From assembly GCF_004777465.1 (NCBI RefSeq), contig NZ_CP038462.1, positions 2,108,001 to 2,172,000 on the forward strand: a stretch of DNA of 64,000 nucleotides, given 5' to 3'. This DNA is from Nocardioides daphniae. GTDB taxonomy: Bacteria; Actinomycetota; Actinomycetes; Propionibacteriales; Nocardioidaceae. The notes under the pieces were generated by a model that was not told the DNA's origin, did no database searches, and worked only from the letters and a program-made list of their open reading frames with translations. The translations under genes and the position numbers were made by a program. Positions 10,095 through 20,527 of this stretch are shown piece after piece (position 1 is the stretch's first letter; the number at the start of each line of letters is the position of its first letter).

Positions 10095-10582
10095 GTGCGG
10101 TCCCACCAGACCCACGAGAGCGGCGGGTCGAGGTCGGGGCGGGAGATTCGGCGGACCTCCACCCACTCGTCCGCGTCGAACTCGGGGTAGTGCGCGTCGC
10201 CGGGGACGTCGACGTCGACCTCGGTGAGGATCTGCCGGTCGGCCAGCGGCAGCGCGGCGGCGTAGATCTGGGCGCCACCGGCCACGAAGACCTCGTCGTC
10301 ACCGGCCATCGCGATCGCCTGCTCGATGGAGTGGGCGACGTCGACGCCCTGGTCGCGCCAGGCGGGGTCGCGGGTGACCACGATGGTGCGACGGCCCGGC
10401 AGGGGGCGCCCGATCGACTCGTGGGTGACCCGGCCCATCACCAGGGTGTGGCCCAGCGTGGTGGCCTTGAAGTGGCCGAAGTCCTCGCTGCTGTGCCAGG
10501 GGATGTCGGGCCCGTCGCCGATCACCCGGCCCCGCGAGTGCGCCGCGATGAGGGTGACCCGGGGCTGTGCGGCGGCGCTCAT
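10091..10582 (-). CDS. folA: Dihydrofolate reductase
   Basis: 163-residue DHFR that regenerates tetrahydrofolate after thymidylate synthesis. Motifs: [20 protein letters not shown] (substrate loop), [20 protein letters not shown] (NADPH binding), [14 protein letters not shown]. The strongly conserved acidic residue of the substrate pocket is present as SSEDFGHF. It overlaps thyA by 4 nt upstream and gntR by 4 nt downstream, so the three are one coupled operon. Confidence 0.95.
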   Translation of the reverse strand: MSAAAQPRVTLIAAHSRGRVIGDGPDIPWHSSEDFGHFKATTLGHTLVMGRVTHESIGRPLPGRRTIVVTRDPAWRDQGVDVAHSIEQAIAMAGDDEVFVAGGAQIYAAALPLADRQILTEVDVDVPGDAHYPEFDADEWVEVRRISRPDLDPPLSWVWWDRT

Positions 10583-11391
10583 ACCGCGATCGGCGCCTTG
10601 ATCACGGGGTGCGGGTCGTAGCCCTCGACCTCGATGTCCTCCAGGTCGAAGGCGTCGAGCTCGGTGACGGCCGGGTTCAGCCGGAGCGTCGGCAGCGGTC
10701 GGGGCTCGCGGGTGAGCTGGAGCCTGGCCTGGTCGAGGTGGTTGGAGTAGAGGTGCGCGTCACCGAACGTGTGCACGAAGTCGCCGACCCTCAGCCCGGT
10801 CACCTGGGCGACCATGTGGGTGAGCAGCGCGTAGGAGGCGATGTTGAAGGGCACGCCCAGGAAGACGTCGGCGGAGCGCTGGTAGAGCTGGCACGACAGC
10901 TTGGCGGGCCCACCGTCGTCGACGGGCTGCACGTAGAACTGGAAGAGCGTGTGGCACGGCGGCAGGGCCATGTCGTCGACGTCGGCCACGTTCCACGCGG
11001 AGACGATGTGCCGCCGCGAGTCGGGGTTGGTGCGGATCCCCTCGACCAGCTTGGCGACCTGGTCGACGTGGCGGCCGTCCGGCGTGGGCCAGGAGCGCCA
11101 CTGGTAGCCGTAGACCGGACCGAGGTCGCCGTTCTCGTCGGCCCACTCGTCCCAGATCGAGATCCCCCGGTCCTGGAGCCACTTCACGTTGGTGTCGCCC
11201 CGCAGGAACCACAGCAGCTCACCGAAGACCGACCGGGTGTGCACCTTCTTGGTGGTCACCAGCGGGAAGCCCTCGGAGAGGTCGAACCGCATCTGGTGGC
11301 CGAAGATCGAGCGCGTGCCGGTGCCGGTGCGGTCCGACTTGTCCGTGCCCTCGTCGAGGATGCGTTGCAGCAGGTCCAGGTAGGCGCGCAT
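10579..11391 (-). CDS. thyA: Thymidylate synthase (ThyA type)
   Basis: 270-residue enzyme making dTMP from dUMP with methylene-tetrahydrofolate. Visible: [20 protein letters not shown] at the start, [19 protein letters not shown] (phosphate-binding Arg), catalytic Cys in [31 protein letters not shown], and the C-terminal KAPIAV. I took the ATG at 11391 (MRAYLDLL) because it matches the family N-terminus; a GTG three codons upstream is possible. First gene of the thyA-folA-gntR-nudix operon. Confidence 0.96.
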   Translation of the reverse strand: MRAYLDLLQRILDEGTDKSDRTGTGTRSIFGHQMRFDLSEGFPLVTTKKVHTRSVFGELLWFLRGDTNVKWLQDRGISIWDEWADENGDLGPVYGYQWRSWPTPDGRHVDQVAKLVEGIRTNPDSRRHIVSAWNVADVDDMALPPCHTLFQFYVQPVDDGGPAKLSCQLYQRSADVFLGVPFNIASYALLTHMVAQVTGLRVGDFVHTFGDAHLYSNHLDQARLQLTREPRPLPTLRLNPAVTELDAFDLEDIEVEGYDPHPVIKAPIAV

Positions 11392-11502
11392 GCGCGTCAC
11401 CCTATCGCCGGCAGCGCCGGCCCGTCCGGCCGCTGGGCACTTCTCGGTGGCTGGGCCGTGTCCTGCGCGTCAGGGCGGCCCACGCCGTCGCCCGGAAGCA
11501 AG

Positions 11503-12648
11503 TCACTCAGGAGCGCGGCGTGCCGGCGGGACGAGCTTCGCCTCGGCGGGGACGCTGACCTTCCTGGTGCGGATCGGCGGGTCCAGGACGGAGAGCGGCC
11601 GCCCCACGGTGCGCTCGAAGAACTGCCGCCACCACGGCAGCTCCTCCCACTTGTGGACCAGGGCGGCGAGCCCGAGCGCAGCTGCCACGGTCAGCGGGTA
11701 GACGATCCACTTGTTGGCGTCGGTGATGAGGAACGACATGGCGACGTACCCCATGCGCGCGTGCACCAGGTAGAGGGGATAGGTGAGCGCCCCGGCCAGA
11801 CGAGCCTTCGGCAGCCGCAGGGCCGCCACGCGTGGGATGAGCATGGAGGCGACCAGGGCCACCCACAGCAGCACGACCCCGAGCAGGATGGCCTCGTTGA
11901 AGGTGGTGTCGTCGAGCTCACCCTCGGCGCGCCCGCGGACCACGGCCCAGCGCAGCACCACCCCGAGGCCGACCAGGAACCCCGTCGCCTGCAGCGCGTT
12001 CCAGCGCCCGGTGTGGCGCACCTCGGCCAGGATCGCGCCGATCGCGAAGTAGCCGTAGAAGTTGCCCAGGAAGGGCCCCGCCTGGAGCTGGGGCGCGACG
12101 AGCAGGACGACCCCCATGCCGATCGCCCAGAGCGGGATCAGCGTCGGGATGCGAGGGCCGAGGCGCAGCACCATCAGCACGAAGACGCCCGCGTAGAAGA
12201 GCAGCTCGTGCACCAGCGTCCAGTAGACGCCGTCCACGGCCGGTTGCCCCAGCAGCGTCGGCACCATGGTCAGGTTCACCAGCACCTGTCGGGGCGTGAC
12301 GCTGAGGTCGACGCGGTCGCCGAAGAGGGCGATGACCGCCGCGGTGACCAGCATCGCCACCCAGAAGGCCGGGAGCAGCCGCCGGGCCCGCGAGACCGCG
12401 AAGCGGCTGGGCGCCTTGCCGCGGGCTGAGTTCATGATGACGAAGCCGCTGATCAGGAAGAAGAGGTCGACACCCAGGTAGCCGTACTTCACGACCTCGG
12501 CGAGCGGGGTCAGCGTGACGTCGATGCGGTCGAACTGGATGCCCCAGAAGAGGTAGTGGAAGAGCACGACCATCATGGCCGCGGCGAACCGCAGGTAGTC
12601 CAGCAGGTCGAGGCGGCCCGACCCTGCCGCATCCTGAGCAGGTCCCAT
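11503..12648 (-). CDS. Acyltransferase 3 family membrane protein
   Basis: 381-residue integral-membrane O-acyltransferase (OafA/YrhL-type, acyltransferase 3 fold) with about ten hydrophobic helices. The N-terminus RLDLLDYLRFAAAMMVVLFH supplies the conserved R/H region (LRF..AA..VV.FH), followed by KYGYLGVDLFFLISGFVI and SRARRLLPAFW. Members acylate surface sugars or lipids; the substrate is unknown here. Single gene, 111 nt upstream of the thyA operon on the same strand. The last 25 residues are a basic cytoplasmic tail. Confidence 0.85.
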   Translation of the reverse strand: MGPAQDAAGSGRLDLLDYLRFAAAMMVVLFHYLFWGIQFDRIDVTLTPLAEVVKYGYLGVDLFFLISGFVIMNSARGKAPSRFAVSRARRLLPAFWVAMLVTAAVIALFGDRVDLSVTPRQVLVNLTMVPTLLGQPAVDGVYWTLVHELLFYAGVFVLMVLRLGPRIPTLIPLWAIGMGVVLLVAPQLQAGPFLGNFYGYFAIGAILAEVRHTGRWNALQATGFLVGLGVVLRWAVVRGRAEGELDDTTFNEAILLGVVLLWVALVASMLIPRVAALRLPKARLAGALTYPLYLVHARMGYVAMSFLITDANKWIVYPLTVAAALGLAALVHKWEELPWWRQFFERTVGRPLSVLDPPIRTRKVSVPAEAKLVPPARRAPE

Positions 12649-12750
12649 GGCTGTCCCCCGTCCTCGGCCCGCGCGGCGTTCAGACTAGCCCGTCGGCCGG
12701 GTCCCCGACCAGTGACTCCTCAGGCGTCAGCTGTCCGGATGACCGCCCGG

Positions 12751-13598
12751 TCAGGCGCCGAACGAGACGGTGCCGCGCACCGACGTGCGGGTGGTGCCAC
12801 CGATCCAGAGATCACCGTCGCGGCGCTGCACGTGGACCCGTCCCGAGCGGCCGATCGCGGTGCCCTGACGGGCGACGTAGGAGTCGGGCAGCACGCCCGC
12901 CCCCACCAACCACTGCGCCAGGCCTGCGTTGAGGGAGCCGGTGACCGGGTCCTCGGTGGTGCCGAAGAGGGCGCGCACCTCCACGGCGTACTCCCCTCCG
13001 GCGGGGTGGAGCCCGGCCAGTCCCACTGCGAGGCCGGAGAGTGCGGCCACGTCGGGGCGCACGGCCAGCACGGCGTCGGCGTCGCGCAGCAGCACCCCGA
13101 TCCAGCCTGGCCCGTTGTCGACCCACTGCATGGCCTCGACGTCGTCGGTCTCCAGCCGGAGCGCCGCTCGCACCCCTCCTGGGTGGAGGCGTCGACGTCA
13201 CCGCTGCGCAGCAACGGCGGCGCGGCGAACGAGAGCACCTCGCGGCGGCGTACGGTCACCAGCCCGACGCCGCACTCCTGCACGACGTCGTCGCCGGCGG
13301 GCGCTCCCCCGGCCTCGAGCCAGGCGTGCGCCGAACCGAGCGTGGGATGACCGGCGAACGGCAGCTCGCCGTCGACCGTGAAGATCCGCAGCCGGTAGTC
13401 GGCGCCCGGGTCACGGGGGGTGAGCAGGAAGGTCGTCTCGCTCAGGTTGGTCCAGCGGGCGAAGGCAGCCATCTCGGCGTCGTCGAGGTCGTCCGCGCCG
13501 TGCACGACGGCGACCGGGTTGCCGCCCCACAGGTCGGGCGAGAAGACATCAACCTGGGAGAAGTCGTGCTCCCCGGACCCAGCGCCCACCTCAGGCAC
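12751..13598 (-). CDS. PhzF-family isomerase-like protein (one frameshift)
   Basis: About 282 residues of the PhzF/trans-2,3-dihydro-3-hydroxyanthranilate isomerase-like fold. N-half: FSQVDVFSPDLWGGNPVAVV, the conserved catalytic-type E in TNLSETTFLL, and FTVDGELPFAGHPTLGSAHA. C-half, in another frame: VEVRALFGTTEDPVTGSLNA. The break is one missing G in the run at 13173-13176 (STQEG-VRAALRLE). Both halves are fully conserved, so this looks like a sequence error. The GTG start overlaps the end of the GNAT gene by 8 nt. The natural substrate of most such proteins is unknown. Confidence 0.85.
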
Positions 13599-14072
13599 CG
13601 AGGGCCTTCAGCGCCTCGGTGTCGAGGCGGTAGGTCGTCCACTCGTCCTGCGCCACTGCGCCCAGCGACGCGTAGAAGGCGATCGACGGGGCGTTCCAGT
13701 CCAGGACCCACCACTCCAGACGGGTGTAGCCCCGCTCGAGGCAGACCTGGGCGAGCTGGCGTAGCAGGGCCTTGCCGAGGCCGGTGCCGCGGTGCTCGGG
13801 AAGCACGAAAGGTCCTCGAGCCAGATGCCGTTCTTCCCGGTCCACGTGGAGAAGCTCAGGAACCACACGGCGAGACCGACGACCTGCCCGTCGACCTCCG
13901 CCACGTGGCAGAAGGTCGTGGGTGAAGCGTCCTCGAAGAGCACCCGGCGGAAGTCGGCCTCGGTCGCCTCGACCGCGTCGGGCTCCTTCTCGTACTCGGC
14001 CAGGGCGTGCACCAACGCCAGGATCGCCGGGACGTCGCCCTCGACGGCCGGACGGATGCGGGGGTCGCTCAT
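13591..14072 (-). CDS. GNAT acetyltransferase, spermidine/thialysine type (one frameshift)
   Basis: About 160 residues of a GCN5-related N-acetyltransferase. The N-terminal part IRPAVEGDVPAILALVHALA, then EYEK and VEATEADFRRVLF resembles the SSAT/thialysine acetyltransferase branch. The acetyl-CoA loop is EHRGTGLGKALLRQLA, followed by WVLDWNAPSIAFYASLGA. The frame changes near 13808, where EDLFVLPEHRG needs one more base in the AAA/TTT run. The start ATG overlaps the stop of the 71-codon gene upstream (ATGA), and the 3' end overlaps the phzF-like gene. Confidence 0.82.
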
Positions 14073-14284
14073 GCGTGCAGCGACATCGGGCCGTAGACCT
14101 CGCGCCCGCCCTCGAAGAGGGTGACGGAGTCGACGCCCTCGGCAGCGAGGTCGGCGAAGAACTCCCCCACCCACGCCTCGGCCTCGGCCTGGTCGGCGAA
14201 GGTCCGGTCGGCGAAGTCGGCCGAGACCTGGACCGGCGCACCGGAGGCGTCGTTGAGCGTCCAGTACCACGCGTTGCCTGCCAT
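14069..14284 (-). CDS. Small conserved-type hypothetical protein (71 aa)
   Basis: 71 residues, acidic: MAGNAWYWTLNDASGAPVQV at the start, FADQAEAEAWVGEFFADLA in the middle, EGGREVYGPMSLHA at the end. I do not recognise a domain. It begins 2 nt after gcvT, ends in a 4-nt ATGA overlap with the GNAT gene, and has the codon use of its neighbours, so it is a real member of the operon. Such small WYW-starting proteins are seen beside gcvT in actinobacteria as far as I recall; treat that as weak. Confidence 0.7.
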   Translation of the reverse strand: MAGNAWYWTLNDASGAPVQVSADFADRTFADQAEAEAWVGEFFADLAAEGVDSVTLFEGGREVYGPMSLHA

Positions 14285-14286
14285 GA

Positions 14287-15419
14287 TCAGCCCTCCCGGA
14301 CGGACGTGTCGACGAACGGCGGCTTGACCACCGTGAAGATCTCGCGGCGCCCACGGACGTCGACGCCGACCTCGGCGCCGACCTCGATCGAGGTGGGCAG
14401 CAGGGCCAGGCCGATCCCCTTCTTCAGCGTCGGGCTGAAGGTGCCGGAGGTGACGTCCCCGAGCGGCACGTGCTCGGTCAGGGTCACCGACATGCCGGGG
14501 CGCGGGATGGCGCGGCCGGTGGAGAGCAGGCCACGCAGCACGCGCGGCGCGCCCTCCTCCTTCTGGGCGGCGAGCACGTTCTTGCCCCAGAAGCGCTCCT
14601 TCGACCAGCCGACCGCCCACCGGACACCGCCCTCCAGGGGCGTGGTCTCGAGCGAGATGTCCTGGCCGTGCAGCGGGTAGCCCATCTCGGTGCGCAGGGT
14701 GTCGCGGGCACCCAGGCCGCAGGGCACGATGCCGTGGTCGGCACCCGCCTCGAGCAACGCGTCCCAAACGGCCAGCGCCTGGTCGTTGCGCACGATCAGC
14801 TCGTAGCCACGCTCGCCGGTGTAGCCGGTGCGGCAGACCACGACCAGGGAGTCCGGCGACGCGACCTCGCCTCCCCCCACGCGGCCTCGACGAACGACAT
14901 GTAGCCGTGGCCGGCGGGCAGGCCAACGGCCGTCAGCACCTCGTCGGACTTCGGCCCCTGGACGGCCAGGACCGCGTAGTCCTCGTGGTGGTCGGTGAGC
15001 TTCACCCCGTCGGGCAGCTCGGCGGTGAGACGGCGTACGACCTCGGCGCTGTTGGCGGCGTTGGGCACGAGCAGCACGTGCTCGTCGTCGCTGAGGTAGG
15101 CGATCAGGTCGTCGACGATGCCGCCGGTCACGTCGTCGCAGCAGAGCGTGTACTGCGCCTGGCCGGGCTCGATGCGGCCGAGGTCGTTGCTCAACGTGGA
15201 GTTCACGAAGTCGGCCGCGCCCGGGCCGCTGACCAGCACCTTGCCGAGGTGCGAGACGTCGAAGACGCCGACCGCGTCGCGCACGGCGGTGTGCTCCTTG
15301 ACGATCCCGGTCGAGTACTCCAGCGGCATCGACCAGCCGCCGAACTCGGAGAACTTCGCACCCAGCGCCGCGTGGCGCTCGTGCAGCGGCGACTGCTTCA
15401 GACCCTCGTCGGTGGACAT
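14287..15419 (-). CDS. gcvT: Glycine cleavage system aminomethyltransferase GcvT (one frameshift)
   Basis: T-protein of the glycine cleavage system; it moves the methylene group from the aminomethyl-lipoyl H-protein to tetrahydrofolate. About 376 residues. N-part: [41 protein letters not shown]-part in another frame: [55 protein letters not shown]. The break is a missing G in the six-G run around 14875 ([11 protein letters not shown]). Head of a four-gene operon (gcvT, 71-aa protein, GNAT, phzF-like). No gcvH or gcvP lies nearby. Confidence 0.92.
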
Positions 15420-15470
15420 GGGGCGACCTTAACGCAGCGCAGCCGCCCACCCGCGTGCCGCACGCATCGC

Positions 15471-15476
15471 TATCCT
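15471..15476 (+). promoter_or_regulatory. -10 hexamer of leaderless pepA promoter
   Basis: TATCCT ends 6 nt before the pepA GTG at 15483. Same geometry as at selO, lipB and others. Confidence 0.55.
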
Positions 15477-15482
15477 TCCGGG

Positions 15483-16983
15483 GTGACGACGACGTACACC
15501 CTGCGCACCGCCAGCCCTGCCAAGACCCGCACCGACGCCGTGGTCGTGGGGGTCCTCCTCGACCGACCAGGGGCGACGCTCGCTCCCGGGGCAGAGGACG
15601 TGGCCACGGCGTACGGGCGCAAGCTCCGTCCGATGCTGGAGACGATGGGGTGACCGGCAAGACCGGTGAGGTGGTCAAGGTGCCGACGACCGGCACGATC
15701 ACCGCGCCGCTGCTCGTCCTGGTCGGCCTCGGCACCGAGGTCACCCCGGTCTCCGTACGCCGTGCTGCCGGTGTCGCCGCGCGCAACATCCCCAACGCAA
15801 GCTCGGTGGCGCTCGCCCTGCCCGCCACCGACGAGGCCCTGGTCAGCGCGACGCTCACCGGGTTCGTGCTCGGCGGCTACACGTTCACGACGTACAAGAA
15901 GCCCGGCAAGGACACCCGACCCAGCGAGGTCGGCGTGCTCTCCCCCGTCGCGCGGAGCGAGGCCGCGAAGGCCGCCTTCGAGAGCGCCCGGGTCGTCGCC
16001 GACGCCGTGCTCTCAGCCCGCGACTGGGTCAACGAGCCGCCCGGCGACTTCACCCCCGAGCGTTTCGCCGAGGCCGCCACGGCCGCCCACGCCGAGGCCA
16101 CGAAGGGCCGCGGCGCACCAGAGGTGACGCTCGAGGTCTTCGACGAGAAGCAGCTGGCCGAGATGGAGTGCGGCGGGATCCTGGGCGTGGCGCCGCCTCG
16201 GCCGCTCCCCCGCGCCTGGTCAAGCTCACCTACGCTCCCCAAGGGGCCTCCACGCACCTCGCGCTGGTGGGCAAGGGCATCACCTTCGACTCCGGCGGCC
16301 TGACCATCAAGCCGGCCGGCTCGATGGGCACGATGAAGTCCGACATGGCCGGGGCCGCGGCCGTCGTGCAGTCGATCCTCGCCATCGCCCGCCTGGGCCT
16401 GCAGGTCAAGGTCACCGCCTGGGCACCGCTCGCCGAGAACATGGTCTCGGGCAACGCCACCCGGCCCGGCGACGTCCTGACGATCCGCGGCGGCACGACC
16501 GTCGAGGTGCTCAACACCGATGCCGAGGGCAGGCTGGTGCTGGCCGACGCGCTCGTCCTGGCCGTGGAGGAGGAGCCGGACGTGGTCCTCGACGTGGCCA
16601 CCCTCACCGGCCACATGGTCCTGGCGCTGGGCGACAAGGTCACCGGCGTGCTCGGTGACGACGAGACCGTCGCAGCCGTCGTCGCAGCCGGCGAGCGGGC
16701 TGGTGAGGCCCACTGGCCGATGCCGATCCCCGAGGAGATGGACGAGCGCATCCGCAGCAGCAAGATCGCCGACCTCGCCCAGCACGACTGGGTCCGCTGG
16801 GGCGGAGGGCTGTACGCAGCCGCGTTCCTGCGCGAGTTCGTCGGCGACGTGCCGTGGGCCCACCTCGACATCGCGGGCCCGTCGTTCAACTCGGGCGGAC
16901 CGTTCGGCGACTGGACCTCCGGCGGCACCGGCGTGTCGGTGCAGACGCTGGTGGAGTACGCCCGCACCCTCGCCGAGGGCTGA
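15483..16983 (+). CDS. pepA: Leucyl aminopeptidase (two frameshifts)
   Basis: M17 family leucine aminopeptidase, about 500 residues, a cytosolic dizinc/dimanganese exopeptidase. Hallmarks in the C-half: LVGKGITFDSGGLTIKPAGS, MKSDMAGAAAV, NTDAEGRLVLADAL, giving the catalytic K, D, E, D and R. The N-terminal macro-like domain starts at the GTG at 15483. Breaks: one missing G in the GGGG at 15649-15652 (LETMGVTGKTGE would restore it), and about one missing base near 16190-16200 (GGILGV...SAAPPRLVKL). Both look like sequence errors. The GTG start is supported by the -10 hexamer. Confidence 0.9.
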
Positions 16984-17013
16984 CCCAGAGCCTCAGCTGG
17001 TCCGGAGCCCGGG

Positions 17014-17379
17014 TCAGACCTCGCCGGCCTTGCGGCGACGGTTCCACTCGCGCATCCGCTGCGGCACGCCGACGACGGCGGCGTCGTACGACGGGATGCC
17101 GTGGTGGTTGCAGAAGTCGTGCGCCCACTTGACCGACGGGACCCGGCGTCGGGTCCACTCGCCGTCGTGGGCGACGAGCAGCAGGGTCACGTCGTTGACC
17201 GCCGTGCGCGGCTCGACGAACCCCTCCACGCCGCGGCGCTGGACCACCCACTCGTTGAGGTGCCTGGCGTCGGAGGAGGAGGCAGCACGCACCGTCGTGG
17301 AACCCGTGCGCGACGCGTCGCCGGCAGGTCGACGCATGCGCGCGGAGCCGCCGCTGCGGAACCGATCGAACAAACCCAT
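17014..17379 (-). CDS. Hypothetical protein of actinobacterial type (121 aa)
   Basis: 121-residue basic soluble protein, MGLFDRFRSGG at the start, then HLNEWVVQRRGVEGFVEPRT, DVTLLLVAHDGEWTRRRVPS and a C-terminus rich in Arg. No domain recognised with certainty. It is convergent with pepA (30-nt gap), has chromosomal codon use and an ATG start preceded by a spacer of about 350 nt shared divergently with sucB. Confidence 0.7.
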   Translation of the reverse strand: MGLFDRFRSGGSARMRRPAGDASRTGSTTVRAASSSDARHLNEWVVQRRGVEGFVEPRTAVNDVTLLLVAHDGEWTRRRVPSVKWAHDFCNHHGIPSYDAAVVGVPQRMREWNRRRKAGEV

Positions 17380-17725
17380 GGACACAGTGTGACGGGTGGG
17401 TGGCGACCGGGTGCTGCGCAGTCCGGGTCGAAGTGAGAAGATGACAGGAGAAATCACGATCTCGACCTAGCGAGGGATTGACCACAGTGGCGGTCGCCGA
17501 ACACGACGCACCGGTCCTCCGGACCAGCTTCGACGGTGGTTCCTGTCAGGGAGCCGTCGGAGGCCGTGGCCGCCCGGTCCCGCGTCGACGTGGCCCCTCG
17601 CCCGTGGTGCATGCTCATCCCACCGGCACCACGTCGCTCGACCAGGCACCCCTGGTCATCCCGGGCGACCCCCAGCACCCCCTCTCCTGACCCCGACCCA
17701 CACCTCACGAGACGACAGGACACCC
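17380..17725. other. Intergenic region upstream of sucB
   Basis: 346 nt between a minus-strand gene and sucB. It must carry both divergent promoters. I find no convincing gene: the one open frame (17478-17690) has proline/arginine-rich shadow composition. In some relatives the dihydrolipoyl dehydrogenase gene sits next to sucB; none is present here. Confidence 0.5.
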
Positions 17726-19552
17726 ATGGCCTCCGAAGTCACCCTCCCCGCACTCGGCGAATCCGTCACCGAAGGAACCGTCACCCGCTGGCTGAAGCAG
17801 GTCGGTGACACCGTCGCCGTCGACGAGCCGTTGCTCGAGGTCTCCACCGACAAGGTCGACACCGAGATCCCCTCGCCCATGGCCGGCGTGCTGCTCGAGA
17901 TCCGTGCCAACGAGGACGACACCGTCGAGGTCGGCGCCGTGCTGGCCGTCATCGGCGAGGAGGGCGAGGGTGGCGCGTCCGCCGAGGCCCCCGCCGAGGA
18001 GGCCCCGGCCCAGGAGGCGCCCGCCGAGGAGGCCCCGGCCCAGGAGGCGCCCGCCGAGGAGGCTCCGGCTGCCGAGGCTCCGGCCGCCCAGGAGGCTCCG
18101 GCCGCCGAGGCTCCCACCGCTGACACGTCCAACGCCACGTCGGTCACGCTCCCCGCGCTGGGCGAGTCGGTGACCGAGGGCACCGTGACCCGGTGGCTGA
18201 AGCAGGTCGGTGACGAGGTCGCCGTCGACGAGCCGCTGCTCGAGGTCTCCACCGACAAGGTCGACACCGAGATCCCGTCGCCCGTCGCCGGCACCCTGCT
18301 GGAGATCAAGGTCTCCGAGGACGAGACCGTCGAGGTCGGCGCCGAGCTCGCGCTGGTCGGCTCGGGCTCGCCCGCCGCTGCCCCCGCAGCCGAGGAGAAG
18401 CCCTCCGCTCCCGCCGCTCCCGCAGCCGAGGAGAAGCCGGCCGCTCCCGCGGCACCTGTCGCCGAGGAGAAGCCCGCAGCGCCTGCTGCCGAGGAGAAGC
18501 CCGCAGCTGCTGCCGAGGAGAAGCCGGCCGCACCCGCCGCTCCCGCCGCTCCCGCCGCCGAGGAGAAGCCCACCGCTCCGGCCCAGCCGGCTGCCCCCGC
18601 CGAGTCGAAGCCGACCCGCGACGAGGACCAGAGCGCCTACGTGACCCCGCTGGTGCGCAAGCTCGCCGCCGACAACGGCGTCGACCTCTCCACCCTCACC
18701 GGCACCGGTGTCGGTGGGCGCATCCGCAAGCAGGACGTCCTCGACGCCGCTGCTGCCGCCAAGGCCCCGGCTGCCCCGGCCGCCGAGTCCGCCCCGGCCG
18801 CTGCAGCGCCGAGCGCCCCCGCCGCCGCGGCCCCGTCGCCGCTGCGTGGCCGCACCGAGAAGCTCAGCCGCCTGCGCAAGGTCATCGCCTCGCGCATGGT
18901 CGAGTCGCTCCAGACCGCCGCCCAGCTCACCACGGTGGTCGAGGTCGACGTCACCGACATCGCCCGCCAGCGCGACGCGATCAAGGCCGACTTCGCCGCT
19001 CGCGAGGGCGTGAAGCTCTCCTTCATGCCGTTCTTCGCCAAGGCCGCGATCGACGCCCTCAAGGTGCACCCGGTCCTCAACGCGCAGATCGACCTCGAGA
19101 ACGGCGAGGTGACCTACTTCGACAAGGAGAACCTGGCGATCGCCGTGGACTCCGAGAAGGGCCTCCTCACCCCGGTCATCAAGGACGCCGGCGACCTGTC
19201 GGTGGCTGGTCTCGCCCGCAAGATCGCCGACGTGGCCGACCGCACCCGCAACAACAAGATCGGTCCCGACGAGCTCTCCGGCGGCACCTTCACGCTGACC
19301 AACACCGGCAGCCGTGGCGCGCTCTTCGACACCCCGATCCTCAACCAGCCGCAGGTCGCCATCCTCGGCACCGGTGCGGTCGTGAAGCGCCCGGTCGTCA
19401 TCGACGACCCCAAGCTCGGCGAGACCATCGCGGTGCGCCAGATGGTCTACCTCGCGCTGACCTACGACCACCGCCTGGTCGACGGCGCCGACGCGGCTCG
19501 CTTCCTGAGAGACGTCAAGCAGCGCCTCGAGGCGGGTCAGTTCGACATCTGA
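17726..19552 (+). CDS. sucB: 2-oxoglutarate dehydrogenase E2, dihydrolipoyl succinyltransferase
   Basis: 608-residue E2 component of a 2-oxo acid dehydrogenase complex. Two near-identical lipoyl domains ([20 protein letters not shown] twice; lipoyl Lys in STDKVDTE near residues 43 and 179), joined by long Ala-Pro-Glu linkers made of tandem [14 protein letters not shown] and [13 protein letters not shown] units. Then the subunit-binding domain ([37 protein letters not shown]) and the trimer-forming catalytic domain ending in [15 protein letters not shown] with the active-site His and Asp. Intact. Two lipoyl domains and linkers of this kind are usual in actinobacteria. A purine-rich ribosome site (gacagga) precedes the ATG. 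Confidence 0.94.
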   Translation: MASEVTLPALGESVTEGTVTRWLKQVGDTVAVDEPLLEVSTDKVDTEIPSPMAGVLLEIRANEDDTVEVGAVLAVIGEEGEGGASAEAPAEEAPAQEAPAEEAPAQEAPAEEAPAAEAPAAQEAPAAEAPTADTSNATSVTLPALGESVTEGTVTRWLKQVGDEVAVDEPLLEVSTDKVDTEIPSPVAGTLLEIKVSEDETVEVGAELALVGSGSPAAAPAAEEKPSAPAAPAAEEKPAAPAAPVAEEKPAAPAAEEKPAAAAEEKPAAPAAPAAPAAEEKPTAPAQPAAPAESKPTRDEDQSAYVTPLVRKLAADNGVDLSTLTGTGVGGRIRKQDVLDAAAAAKAPAAPAAESAPAAAAPSAPAAAAPSPLRGRTEKLSRLRKVIASRMVESLQTAAQLTTVVEVDVTDIARQRDAIKADFAAREGVKLSFMPFFAKAAIDALKVHPVLNAQIDLENGEVTYFDKENLAIAVDSEKGLLTPVIKDAGDLSVAGLARKIADVADRTRNNKIGPDELSGGTFTLTNTGSRGALFDTPILNQPQVAILGTGAVVKRPVVIDDPKLGETIAVRQMVYLALTYDHRLVDGADAARFLRDVKQRLEAGQFDI

Positions 19553-19576
19553 TCCACCTGTTCCACCACGACGCAC

Positions 19577-19612
19577 GGGGCCAGCCGACCAGTCACCTGA
19601 CAGGCTGGCCCC
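19577..19612 (+). terminator. Hairpin between sucB and the next start codon
   Basis: 10-bp inverted repeat ggggccagcc / ggctggcccc with a 16-nt loop. Its last base abuts the ATG at 19613. It can terminate sucB, but the position also buries the next gene's ribosome-binding region, so it could limit that gene's translation. Confidence 0.55.
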
Positions 19613-20502
19613 ATGCGCGTCGTGATCGCCGGTTCGTCCGGCTTCCTGGGCACTCACCTCCTCCGACTGCTGCGCAGCCACGGGCACCAGGTGAGTGCCC
19701 TCGTGCGTCGTCCGCCCGGCCCTGACGAGATCCAGTGGGACCCGTACGCCGGCCCGCTCGACCCGGCCGCGCTCCAAGGGGCGCACGTCGTCGTCAACCT
19801 CGCCGGCGCGCCCACGATGGGCAACCCGCACTCCGAGAAGTGGGCCCGGGCGCTGCGCGAGAGCCGGGTCACCACCACGGCCGTGCTGGCCGAGGCGATC
19901 GCCGCGTGCGAGCGCCCGCCGGCCTTCCTCGCCGGCAACGGCATCTCGTGGTACGGCGACCACGGCGACGACCCGGTCACCGAGCAGTCCGACAGCCGTG
20001 GAGACGCGCTCCTGACCCGCGTGACACGGGAGTGGGAGGCCGCGACGGCACCCCCCTCGAGGCTGGCGCGCGGGTCTGCCTGCTGCGGACGGCACCGGTG
20101 CTCGACCGCCGCTCCGCTCCGCTCAACGTGCTGGCGCCGCTCTTCCGGACCGGCCTGGGAGCCGGCCTCGGCTCGGGCCAGCAGTACTTCCCGATCATCT
20201 CGCTGCGCGACTGGACCGCTGCGGCCGCCTTCCTGGCCGAGTCGCGCGACCTCTCCGGGCCCTTCAACCTCTCCTCCCCCGTGACTCCGACGAATGCCGA
20301 GTTCACCGACGCGCTGGCCGCGGCCGTCGGACGGCGCGCCTTCCTCCGTGTGCCCGCCTTCGCCCTCAAGCCCGCGGCCGGCGCGATGGCTCCCGAGGTC
20401 CTCGGCTCGATCCGCGCCGTCCCGGCCGCGCTCGAGTCGGCCGGCTTCGACTTCTCCGACCACACGGTCGCCGACGTCCTGGCAGCCGGTCTGGCGAAGT
20501 GA
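19613..20502 (+). CDS. TIGR01777-type NAD-dependent epimerase-like protein (one frameshift)
   Basis: About 296 residues of an atypical short-chain dehydrogenase (YfcH/SulA type). N-part: MRVVIAGSSGFLGTHLLRLL (nucleotide-binding GxxGxxG), VVNLAGAPTMGNPHSEKWAR, FLAGNGISWYGDHGDDPVTE; C-part in another frame: LLRTAPVLDRRSAPLNVLAP, FPIISLRDWTAAAAFL, PFNLSSPVTPTNAEFTDALA. The break is one missing C in the C-run at 20051-20056 (ATAPPLEAGARVCLL). Function of the family is not established. It is separated from sucB only by a hairpin. Confidence 0.85.
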
Positions 20503-20527
20503 CGCGGGTCCCGCCCCCCGGCTCCGG

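Noticed and set aside
10567..12429. 620-codon plus-strand open frame across folA, thyA and the acyltransferase
   Set aside because: It runs antisense through three recognised genes; low-complexity His/Asp/Glu/Arg shadow sequence.
17380..17725. Remnant of a dihydrolipoyl dehydrogenase gene before sucB
   Set aside because: No FAD-binding or CxxxxC motif in any frame of this stretch.
17705..20095. Very long minus-strand frame opposite sucB with Gly/Leu/Ser-rich repeats
   Set aside because: The repeats mirror the Ala-Pro-Glu linkers of SucB; not a real glycine-rich protein.
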